Shown here: piece by piece, positions 1 through 4,895 of the stretch
How positions within the stretch are numbered: the stretch's first letter is position 1
Layout: each line of letters begins with the position of its first letter
NCBI RefSeq assembly: GCF_039812505.1
Contig: NZ_JBDIAQ010000192.1
Span: 1-5,725 of the forward strand
From: Intrasporangium_A sp039812505
Lineage (GTDB): Bacteria > Actinomycetota > Actinomycetes > Actinomycetales > Dermatophilaceae
Length of the DNA: 5,725 nucleotides
Reading direction: 5' to 3'
The notes under the pieces: generated by a model
Seen by the model: the letters and a program-made list of their open reading frames with translations, nothing else
Told to the model about the DNA's origin: nothing
The model's database searches: none
Program-made: the position numbers and the translations under genes

Positions 1-239
1 ACTTCGGCCCGCTGCCCGCCCTGCTGACCGAGATCTTCCCGAGGGACGTGCGCACGACCGGCGTCTCGGTCGCGTACAACATCGGGGTCACGGTCCTTGG
101 CGGGTTCGCCCCGCTGGCCCTGACCTGGCTGCTCGACGTCACCGGCTCGCTGAACGCGCCCAGCATCTACTACATGGTCATCGCGGTGATCTCGTTCGTC
201 GGGCTGTGGTTCGCCCGCACGCGCTACGACAGCCGCTGA
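1..239 (+). CDS. MFS transporter, MHS family (C-terminal end only)
   Basis: This is the last 78 residues or so of a membrane transporter whose 5' part lies outside the window; it reads in the frame starting at base 3 and ends at TGA 237-239. The visible part has a TEIFPRDVRTTG loop, then a YNIG-containing helix with a GG pair (about residues 23-48 of the fragment), a short outer loop, and a last helix around IYYMVIAVISFVGLWF, followed by a short charged cytoplasmic tail. The E-x-FP-x-x-VR-x-x-G...YN-x-G pattern is typical of helices 10-12 of the metabolite:H+ symporter (MHS) subfamily, which includes ProP (proline/betaine), ShiA (shikimate) and citrate or dicarboxylate carriers. The substrate cannot be told from this fragment. 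It lies 83 bases upstream of proA on the same strand, with a strong stem between them and a separate promoter for proA, so co-transcription is doubtful. Confidence 0.85.
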   Translation, partial: FGPLPALLTEIFPRDVRTTGVSVAYNIGVTVLGGFAPLALTWLLDVTGSLNAPSIYYMVIAVISFVGLWFARTRYDSR

Positions 240-261
240 CCCTCGAGGGGATGCCGCCCAG

Positions 262-289
262 CCCGGTCCCAGCCCCCGGGTGGGCCGGG
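262..289 (+). terminator. GC-rich hairpin after transporter, possible terminator without U-tract
   Basis: CCCGG (262-266), an unpaired T (267) and CCCA (268-271) pair with TGGG (281-284) and CCGGG (285-289), giving nine base pairs with one bulge and a nine-base loop. There is no T-run after it, which is common for terminators proposed in high-GC actinobacteria. It sits between the transporter stop and the proA -10 box, so it could end the transporter mRNA. A perfect 10-base palindrome CCCTCGAGGG (240-249) lies directly after the transporter stop codon. Function is inferred from position and structure only. Confidence 0.4.
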
Positions 290-309
290 TGCCGGGGCGG
301 CTCACCGCC

Positions 310-321
310 TACGCTGGTGTC
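310..321 (+). promoter_or_regulatory. Putative leaderless promoter -10 box for proA
   Basis: TACGCT at 310-315 fits the actinobacterial TANNNT -10 consensus and ends six bases before the ATG at 322. Initiation would therefore fall on or next to the A of the start codon, giving a leaderless mRNA. No Shine-Dalgarno sequence is seen before the ATG and no clear -35 box is visible. This supports the start at 322 over the in-frame GTG at 280. Confidence 0.55.
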
Positions 322-1605
322 ATGTCCGAGCCGATCGATCCGACCGTCGTCGACTACGTGAACGGGCTGGCCGACCGGGCCCGCGTCGCCTCCCGCCGGC
401 TCGCGCTGCTCTCGCGCGCGCAGAAGGATGCGGCGCTGCTTCGCCTGGCCGACGCCCTCGATGCCGCGACCCCGCAGATCCTCGCGGCCAACGCCGACGA
501 CCTCGAACGCGGCCGCGCCGCGGGCCTGTCCGAGGGCCTGCAGGACCGGCTCCGGCTCGACGCCGACCGGGTCGCGGCGGTCGCCCAGGCCCTGCGTGAC
601 GTGGCGGCCCTGCCCGACCCGGTGGGCGAGGTCGTCCGTGGTTCCACCCTGGCCAACGGGCTGCAGATCCGCCAGGTGCGCGTGCCGATGGGCGTGGTCG
701 GGATGATCTACGAGGCCCGCCCCAACGTCACCGTCGACGCGGCCGGCCTCGCCCTCAAGTCGGGCAACGCGGTGCTGCTGCGGGGCGGGTCCGCGGCGGC
801 CGGCAGCAACCACGCCCTCGTCGAGGCGCTGCGCGGCTCGCTTGCCGCACAAGGACTTCCGGTCGACGCGATCACCCTGATCGAGGAGGGCGGTCACGAC
901 GCGGGGCGGGCCCTGATGACCGCGCGGGGGCGGGTCGACCTGGTCATCCCGCGCGGTGGAGCGGCGCTGATCCAGACCGTGGTGCGCGAGTCGACCGTGC
1001 CGGTCATCGAGACCGGGGTCGGGGTCTGCCACGTCTACGTCGACCGGGCGGCCGACCTCGCGAAGGCCGAGGCCATCACGGTCAACTCCAAGACCCACCG
1101 GCCGAGCGTCTGCAACGCCGCCGAGTCGCTGCTCGTCCACCGCGACGTGGCCGCCGACTTCCTGCCCAAGGTGCTGACCGATCTCGCCGGTGCCGGGGTG
1201 CGGCTGCACGTCGCGCCCGAGGTCAGGCCGTACGCGGAGGCGGCGGGAGCGGCATACGAGCTGGCGGGGGAGCAGGACTTCGGCACCGAGTGGCTCGCTC
1301 TCGAGATGAGCGTGGCGCTGGTCGGCTCGGTCGACGAGGCGATGGAGCGCATCCGCCGCTACGGCAGCGGGCACACCGAGGCCATCGTCACGGAGGACCG
1401 CGCGGCGGCCCGTCGGTTCACCGCGGAGGTCGACGCCGCGGCCGTCATGGTCAACGCGAGCACCCGGTTCACCGACGGTGGCGAGTTCGGCTTCGGGGCC
1501 GAGATCGGCATCTCGACGCAGAAGCTGCACGCCCGCGGTCCGATGGCGCTGCCCGAGCTGACCACGACGAAGTGGATCGTGGAGGGCGACGGCCAGGTCC
1601 GCTGA
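322..1605 (+). CDS. proA: Gamma-glutamyl phosphate reductase
   Basis: ProA (EC 1.2.1.41) reduces L-glutamyl 5-phosphate with NADPH to glutamate 5-semialdehyde, the second step of proline synthesis from glutamate, in the cytoplasm. The 427-residue product matches the usual family length of about 410-430. It has the aldehyde dehydrogenase fold: MGVVGMIYEARPN (123-135) and LKSGNAVLLRGGSA (145-158) in the cofactor-binding part, the catalytic Cys264 in NSKTHRPSVCNA (255-266), and the ProA signature region 378-408, including FTDGGEFGFGAEIGISTQK. All key residues are present. The ATG at 322 is chosen because a TACGCT -10 box lies six bases upstream; an in-frame GTG at 280 would add 14 residues (GRVPGRLTAYAGV-like) and falls within the preceding hairpin. 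proB is not adjacent, so the two proline genes are transcribed apart or at a distance. A methyltransferase gene follows 47 bases downstream on the same strand. Confidence 0.97.
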   Translation: MSEPIDPTVVDYVNGLADRARVASRRLALLSRAQKDAALLRLADALDAATPQILAANADDLERGRAAGLSEGLQDRLRLDADRVAAVAQALRDVAALPDPVGEVVRGSTLANGLQIRQVRVPMGVVGMIYEARPNVTVDAAGLALKSGNAVLLRGGSAAAGSNHALVEALRGSLAAQGLPVDAITLIEEGGHDAGRALMTARGRVDLVIPRGGAALIQTVVRESTVPVIETGVGVCHVYVDRAADLAKAEAITVNSKTHRPSVCNAAESLLVHRDVAADFLPKVLTDLAGAGVRLHVAPEVRPYAEAAGAAYELAGEQDFGTEWLALEMSVALVGSVDEAMERIRRYGSGHTEAIVTEDRAAARRFTAEVDAAAVMVNASTRFTDGGEFGFGAEIGISTQKLHARGPMALPELTTTKWIVEGDGQVR

Positions 1606-1623
1606 GGACGGGGGCCGGTCACC

Positions 1624-1639
1624 GTCAGCCCGGGCTGGC
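1624..1639. repeat. Inverted repeat between proA and methyltransferase gene
   Basis: GTCAGCCC and GGGCTGGC abut each other; the inner 12 bases CAGCCCGGGCTG (1626-1637) are a perfect palindrome and the outer pair adds one G.T and one G-C match. As RNA it could fold only with the central bases open as a loop. It lies 18 bases after the proA stop and touches the possible -10 box of the next gene, so it could be a weak proA terminator or an operator. Neither role can be decided from sequence. Confidence 0.35.
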
Positions 1640-1652
1640 ATGATGACGAGCC
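1639..1652 (+). promoter_or_regulatory. Weak -10-like box before the methyltransferase
   Basis: CATGAT (1639-1644) lies eight bases before the ATG at 1653. It matches TANNNT at A2 and T6 only, so it is a poorer version of the TANNNT boxes before proA, the glycosyltransferase and the 73-residue protein gene. No good Shine-Dalgarno lies at proper spacing; GACGAG at 1645-1650 is only two bases from the ATG. The gene may be leaderless or may be read through from proA. Confidence 0.3.
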
Positions 1653-2348
1653 ATGGAGGGCACTGAGGTCCGCAAGCTGGCTGCGCTCGAGGGCACCCAC
1701 TGGTGGTATCGCGAGCGTCGCCACCTGTTGGCCCGGCAGCTGCGCGGCCTGATCCCGGGCCGCGCGCTCGACGTCGGCGCCGCGGGCGGTGGCAACACCC
1801 GCGTCCTGCGGGACCACGGCTGGGACGCCGTCGCCCTCGAGTACGGCGCCGAGGGCGCGGCCGTCGCCCGTGAGCGCGGCCTCGCAGTGGTGCGGGCCGA
1901 TGCGACCGCGCTGCCCGTCGCGCCGGCCAGCCTCGACCTCGTCGTCGCCTTCGACATCCTCGAGCACATCCCCGACGACGACGCCGCCGTGGCCGAGGCC
2001 CACCGGGTGCTGCGGCCCGGCGGGACCTTCCTCGTCGCGGTGCCCGCCGACCCGCGGCTGTGGTCGGCGCACGACGTCGCCGTCGACCACGTGCGGCGCT
2101 ACACGCGGTCGCAGCTGCTGGCGGTGCTCGAGCGCGGTGGGTTCACCATCGAGACGGCTCGCTCCTGGAACGTGCTGCTGCGCCCGGTGGTGGCGCTGCG
2201 GCGGCGCTCCAGCAGCGGCTCGGACCTGGAGGACCTGCACCCGGTCGTCAACTTCGGGCTGCGCGCCATCATCACCGCCGAGCGGTACCTGCCCGTCGAC
2301 GGCTGGCCCGGGGTCAGCCTGCTCGTCCGGGCCCGCCGCGGCGACTGA
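1653..2348 (+). CDS. Class I SAM-dependent methyltransferase
   Basis: The 231-residue cytoplasmic product is a Rossmann-fold methyltransferase of the Methyltransf_11/UbiE-like type. Visible motifs in order are: THWWYRERR (15-23), an aromatic entry seen in many methyltransferases near glycan genes; motif I LDVGAAGGGNT (39-49), the SAM-binding glycine loop; acidic Glu63 at the end of strand 2 for the SAM ribose; Asp83 in RADATALP, near the adenine; DLVVAFDILEHI (95-106), strand 4; and LRPGG (120-124) before strand 5. A basic stretch VDHVRRYTRSQL (144-155) follows. The substrate is unknown. The start ATG at 1653 is the only good one; the two ATGs at 1640 and 1643 are out of frame. Its last 35 bases overlap the 3' end of the opposing glycosyltransferase gene. 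Methyltransferases of this look are often found with sugar- or lipid-modifying genes, which fits the neighbour, but a shared pathway is inference. Confidence 0.88.
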   Translation: MEGTEVRKLAALEGTHWWYRERRHLLARQLRGLIPGRALDVGAAGGGNTRVLRDHGWDAVALEYGAEGAAVARERGLAVVRADATALPVAPASLDLVVAFDILEHIPDDDAAVAEAHRVLRPGGTFLVAVPADPRLWSAHDVAVDHVRRYTRSQLLAVLERGGFTIETARSWNVLLRPVVALRRRSSSGSDLEDLHPVVNFGLRAIITAERYLPVDGWPGVSLLVRARRGD

Positions 2349-3444
2349 CCGCCGCCGAGCGGTCGCTCCCGTCGGGTCGCGGTCTCTCGCCGGCCGGCGG
2401 AGCCCAGCTCGGCCCGCCCCGAGCCGGCATCGCGGGCCGGGCATCCCGCGCCGCGACACGCTGCGACGAGGAGGCCGGCAGGGGGGTGTCCGTGGGTCCG
2501 CCCGGCCGCTCCGGGACGGCCAGCGAGTCGTAGGCGATGAAGTAGGCCGGGCGGCCCTGCAGGTGCGCGTACATCCGCCCGATGTACTCCCCGAGGATGC
2601 CGACGCAGAGCAGCTGGATCGCGCTGAACCCGGCGACGATCGCCACCGTCGAGGTCCAGCCGGGCACGGTGTGTCCCTGGGCCCGGACCACGAGGGTGTA
2701 GATGACGAACAGCACCGCGATGACCGCGCCGCCGATGCCCGCGAAGGTGGCGACCCGCAGCGGCGCCGCCGAGAAGCCGGTGAGGGAGTCCACGGACAGC
2801 TTGACCATCCGCAGCAGCGGGTACTTCGAGGTCCCGGCGGCGCGCTGCTCGCGCTTGTACTCGACGGTGTCGGACGGGAAGCCCAGGGCCGGGACGATGA
2901 AGCGCAGCACCCGGTTGTGGTCGGGCAGCCCGTTGATCGCGTCGACGGTCGCGCGGGACATGAGGCGGAAGTCCCCGGCATCGGCGTGGGCCGAGGTCTT
3001 GGAGACCGCGCCGATCAGGGCGTAGAACGCACGCGCCGACACGCGCTTGAACCACGTGTCCGTGGAGCGGTCGTTGCGCACCCCGTAGACGACGTCGACT
3101 CCGTCGCGCCGGGCCAGCTCGAGCATCTGCGGGATGATCTCGGGCGGGTCCTGCAGGTCGGCGTCGAGGGTGACCACGTAGTTGCCCCGCGCGCTGACCA
3201 GGCCGGCCGAGATCGCCGCCTGGTGCCCGGCGTTCGCGCGCAGCCGCACCACCCGCAGCGAGGGCCAGTCCCGCCGGAAGCGCTGCAGGAGCGCCGGGGT
3301 CAGGTCCTGGCTGCCGTCGTCGACCGCGACGACCTCGTAGGTGCCCTCGATGCCGTCGAGCAGCGGGCGCAGCCGCTCGACGAGCAGGGGCAGCACCTCC
3401 TGCTCGTTGTACATCGGGATCACGACGGACAGCTCGGGGACCAT
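2314..3444 (-). CDS. Membrane-anchored family 2 glycosyltransferase (GtrB/DPM1-like)
   Basis: The 376-residue protein has an N-terminal GT-A domain and two C-terminal membrane helices, the layout of polyprenyl-phosphate sugar synthases such as GtrB and bactoprenol glucosyltransferases. Visible are SVVIPMYNEQE (6-16), VDDGS (41-45) for nucleotide binding, the metal-binding DADLQDPP (94-101), DAGDFRLMSR (155-164), KREQRAAGTSKY (197-208), and helices at about 228-253 and 262-287. It likely moves a sugar from a nucleotide sugar to a lipid phosphate on the inner face of the membrane; sugar and acceptor are unknown. The start is set by ATG (minus, 3444-3442) with TAGGCT seven bases upstream. After residue 310 comes a 67-residue tail rich in Pro, Arg, Gly, Ala and Ser, with no fold signature. 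Its end overlaps the methyltransferase gene antisense and uses codons that are rare here (AGA, CGA, AGT, GGA, GCA). The tail looks like a lost-stop extension. No GtrA-type flippase is in the window. Confidence 0.9.
   Translation of the reverse strand: MVPELSVVIPMYNEQEVLPLLVERLRPLLDGIEGTYEVVAVDDGSQDLTPALLQRFRRDWPSLRVVRLRANAGHQAAISAGLVSARGNYVVTLDADLQDPPEIIPQMLELARRDGVDVVYGVRNDRSTDTWFKRVSARAFYALIGAVSKTSAHADAGDFRLMSRATVDAINGLPDHNRVLRFIVPALGFPSDTVEYKREQRAAGTSKYPLLRMVKLSVDSLTGFSAAPLRVATFAGIGGAVIAVLFVIYTLVVRAQGHTVPGWTSTVAIVAGFSAIQLLCVGILGEYIGRMYAHLQGRPAYFIAYDSLAVPERPGGPTDTPLPASSSQRVAARDARPAMPARGGPSWAPPAGERPRPDGSDRSAAVSRRGGPGRAG
2347..2364. terminator. Hairpin at the convergent gene junction, possible bidirectional terminator
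   Basis: GACCGC (2347-2352) and GCGGTC (2359-2364) form a perfect six-pair stem around a six-base loop, starting inside the methyltransferase stop codon. Being symmetric, it can form in transcripts from either side. No T-run follows. It lies inside the coding tail of the glycosyltransferase gene, so for that gene it would act before the stop codon, which argues against a terminator role on the minus strand. Confidence 0.3.
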
Positions 3445-3457
3445 GTCTGCAAGCCTA
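3445..3457 (-). promoter_or_regulatory. Putative leaderless promoter -10 box for the glycosyltransferase
   Basis: On the minus strand TAGGCT (plus 3452-3457) is followed by seven bases and then the ATG at 3444. It is the same hexamer and the same spacing as before the 73-residue protein gene on the other side of this divergent region. There is no Shine-Dalgarno match and no recognisable -35 box. Confidence 0.55.
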
Positions 3458-3627
3458 CGGGCGCCGGTCGGTCCCTCCTGTCCGGCGGCTGGGGACGCGC
3501 TGTGTCCCGGTGGGCCCGACCGAGGGTATGCCGCTCACGCCGCCACCGCGGCGTCGCCGACCTCCCCGCGGCGTCCCCGTGCGCGACGGGGGCGGGGCGC
3601 CGGGGCTGGGTCGGCCGGTCCGGACGC

Positions 3628-3640
3628 TAGGCTGGGGCCC
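3628..3640 (+). promoter_or_regulatory. Putative leaderless promoter -10 box for the nadD operon
   Basis: TAGGCT (3628-3633) lies seven bases before the ATG at 3641, so transcription would start at the start codon of the 73-residue protein gene. This would be the promoter of the four-gene operon ending at 5545. No -35 consensus is visible. The palindrome GTCCGGAC ends two bases before the box. Confidence 0.55.
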
Positions 3641-3862
3641 ATGTCCGATCGTGTCCTGCTCACGGCCCAGGCCGCCGAGGAGGCAGCCCACGGGCTGCCC
3701 ATGCCCTCCATCGCGTACTTCTTCATCGCCTTCGGCCTGTTCCTGGTCGGGCTGGCCATCACGTGGAGCTTCCGCAACACCGCCTACAAGCTGCAGGCCC
3801 CCCGGGGCGAGCAGGGCGACGCGCTGCGCGAGCAGATCGAGCCACCGAAGGGTCACCACTGA
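3641..3862 (+). CDS. Small single-span membrane protein of unknown function
   Basis: The 73-residue product has a short polar N-terminus, the sequence GLPMPSIAYFF (18-28), one hydrophobic span at about 23-42, then WSFRNTAYK (42-50) and a charged, soluble C-terminus ending in GHH. The span is followed by Arg and Lys, so by the positive-inside rule the C-terminus is probably cytoplasmic. I recall similar short proteins with a P-M-P...WSFRNTA pattern near nadD in other actinobacteria, but no function is known to me. The frame stays open for 300 bases upstream, into the antisense of the glycosyltransferase, yet the ATG at 3641 is strongly preferred: it has a TAGGCT box seven bases before it and the membrane protein begins cleanly there. 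Its stop is two bases before the nadD ATG, so translation of nadD is probably coupled to it. Confidence 0.82.
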   Translation: MSDRVLLTAQAAEEAAHGLPMPSIAYFFIAFGLFLVGLAITWSFRNTAYKLQAPRGEQGDALREQIEPPKGHH

Positions 3863-3864
3863 GC

Positions 3865-4509
3865 ATGCGCCTCGGCGTCATGGGTGGCACGTTCGACCCG
3901 ATCCACCACGGCCACCTCGTCGCCGCCAGCGAGGTCCAGTCCCGGTACCGCCTCGACGAGGTCGTCTTCGTCCCGACCGGCCAGCCGTGGCAGAAGGCCG
4001 ACCGGGAGGTCACCCCGGCCGAGCACCGGTACCTCATGACGGTCATCGCGACCGCCTCTAACCCCAGGTTCACGGTGAGCCGGGTCGACATCGACCGCCC
4101 GGGCACCACGTACACGATCGACACCCTGCGGGACCTGCGTCTCGAGCGGCCCGACGCGGAGCTCTACTTCATCACCGGCGCCGACGCGCTCGCCGAGATC
4201 CTGTCGTGGAAGGACGCCGACCAGCTGTGGGACCTGGCCAACTTCATCGGCGTCACCCGGCCCGGCCACGCGCTGTCCGACAAGGGGCTGCCCGAGGACC
4301 GCGTCACCCTGCAGGTCGTCCCGGCCATGGCGATCAGCTCGACCGACTGCCGGGCCCGGGTGGTCGACGGCATGCCCGTCTGGTACCTCGTGCCCGACGG
4401 CGTCGTGCAGTACATCAACAAGTACCACCTCTACTCGGGCCGCCACACGAGCCGGCCTCGGGTCGAGCCGTTCGCCAAGCCGGCCCGGCAGTGCCAGGAA
4501 GCCCTGTGA
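3865..4509 (+). CDS. nadD: Nicotinate-nucleotide adenylyltransferase
   Basis: NadD (EC 2.7.7.18) joins nicotinate mononucleotide and ATP to give deamido-NAD and pyrophosphate, an essential step in NAD synthesis in the cytoplasm. The 214-residue product carries the nucleotidyltransferase signature GGTFDPIHHGH (7-17) with the (H/T)xGH motif, VPTGQPWQK (36-44), the ITGAD segment (113-117) and the C-terminal ISSTDCR (157-163), a variant of the family's ISSTxIR with Cys for the usual hydrophobic residue. Trp125 sits in EILSWKD as in other NadD enzymes. Residues after KYHLY (196-200 region) form a short basic tail. The ATG at 3865 is chosen because the nucleotide-binding strand MRLGVMGG starts there; GAAGGG (3847-3852) may act as a distant ribosome site. 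The stop overlaps the rsfS start. Confidence 0.97.
   Translation: MRLGVMGGTFDPIHHGHLVAASEVQSRYRLDEVVFVPTGQPWQKADREVTPAEHRYLMTVIATASNPRFTVSRVDIDRPGTTYTIDTLRDLRLERPDAELYFITGADALAEILSWKDADQLWDLANFIGVTRPGHALSDKGLPEDRVTLQVVPAMAISSTDCRARVVDGMPVWYLVPDGVVQYINKYHLYSGRHTSRPRVEPFAKPARQCQEAL
4496..4508 (+). promoter_or_regulatory. Ribosome binding site and GTG start of rsfS
   Basis: AGGA (4496-4499) lies six bases before the GTG at 4506, inside the 3' end of nadD. The GTG and the nadD TGA share bases in GTGA (4506-4509). This is one of the few clear Shine-Dalgarno matches in the window and fixes the rsfS start. Confidence 0.6.
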
Positions 4510-4895
4510 CCGCGCCCGACCAGTCCCTCCGGCTCGCCAAGGTGGCCGCCCTGGCGGCCCGGGACAAGCTCGCCGAGGACGTGCTCGCGATCGACGTGAG
4601 CGACCACCTGCCCCTGACCGACGTCTTCGTCATCGCGTCCGCGCCGAGCGAGCGGCAGGTCGGGGCCATCGTCGACGAGGTGGAGGACAAGCTGCGCGAG
4701 CACGGCGCCCGCCTGCTGCGTCGCGAGGGGGAGCGCGACGGCCGCTGGGTGCTGCTCGACTTCGGCGACATCGTCGTGCACATCCTGCACGAGCAGGAGC
4801 GTGAGTTCTACGCGCTCGAACGGCTCTGGAAGGACTGCCCGCAGGTCGACCTGGCCACCGTCGACGCCGGCTCCTCCTCCCGGTCCGACCCGTGA
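4506..4895 (+). CDS. rsfS: Ribosomal silencing factor RsfS
   Basis: RsfS (formerly YbeB, the DUF143/Iojap family) binds protein uL14 on the large ribosomal subunit and blocks joining to the small subunit, lowering translation when nutrients are short. The 129-residue product matches the family: AAxxxKLAEDVLAIDV near the N-terminus, then LTDVFVIASAPSERQVGAI (37-55), a helix with DEVEDKLRE, and the hallmark C-terminal block GRWVLLDFGDIVVHILH followed by EREFYALERLWKD (98-110). The last 19 residues, ending SSSRSDP, are a short polar tail. The GTG start overlaps the nadD stop by four bases and has AGGA six bases upstream, so translation is coupled. nadD-rsfS is a very common bacterial pairing. 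The gene ends in another GTGA overlap with the phosphatase. Confidence 0.96.
   Translation: MTAPDQSLRLAKVAALAARDKLAEDVLAIDVSDHLPLTDVFVIASAPSERQVGAIVDEVEDKLREHGARLLRREGERDGRWVLLDFGDIVVHILHEQEREFYALERLWKDCPQVDLATVDAGSSSRSDP

Larger units (their letters stand above)
3445..3640. other. Divergent intergenic region between glycosyltransferase and nadD operon
   Basis: These 196 bases hold the two outward-facing start signals at the two ends (TAGGCT boxes at 3452-3457 minus and 3628-3633 plus). In between I see a GGTATGCC octamer (3525-3532) and a palindrome GTCCGGAC (3618-3625) just upstream of the plus-strand -10 box, a possible operator. Open frames crossing this region lack recognisable protein features and I treat it as non-coding. 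Confidence 0.6.

Noticed and set aside
280..321. Upstream GTG start for proA
   Set aside because: The extra 14 residues fall over a hairpin and the -10 box, with no ribosome binding site; the family begins near the ATG at 322.
178..1641. Long minus-strand open frame opposite proA
   Set aside because: It is antisense to a clear proA gene; its Arg/Gly/Asp/Val-rich translation has no recognisable domain. Long open shadows are expected at this GC content.
1359..2981. 540-codon minus-strand open frame covering proA end, methyltransferase and part of the glycosyltransferase
   Set aside because: It is out of frame with all three real genes, has a low-complexity composition and no domain.
1789..3630. 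613-codon plus-strand open frame
   Set aside because: It reads the methyltransferase in a wrong frame and then the glycosyltransferase antisense; composition is Arg/Pro/Ser/Gly-rich without motifs.
3445..3640. A coding gene in the divergent intergenic region
   Set aside because: Open frames here are Arg/Pro-rich with no start signals and no motifs; the region is better explained as two promoters.
3763..3864. Upstream ATG start for nadD
   Set aside because: It would overlap the small membrane protein gene by 100 bases and add a basic, Ala/Arg-rich stretch unlike NadD; the family starts at the MRLGVMGG strand.
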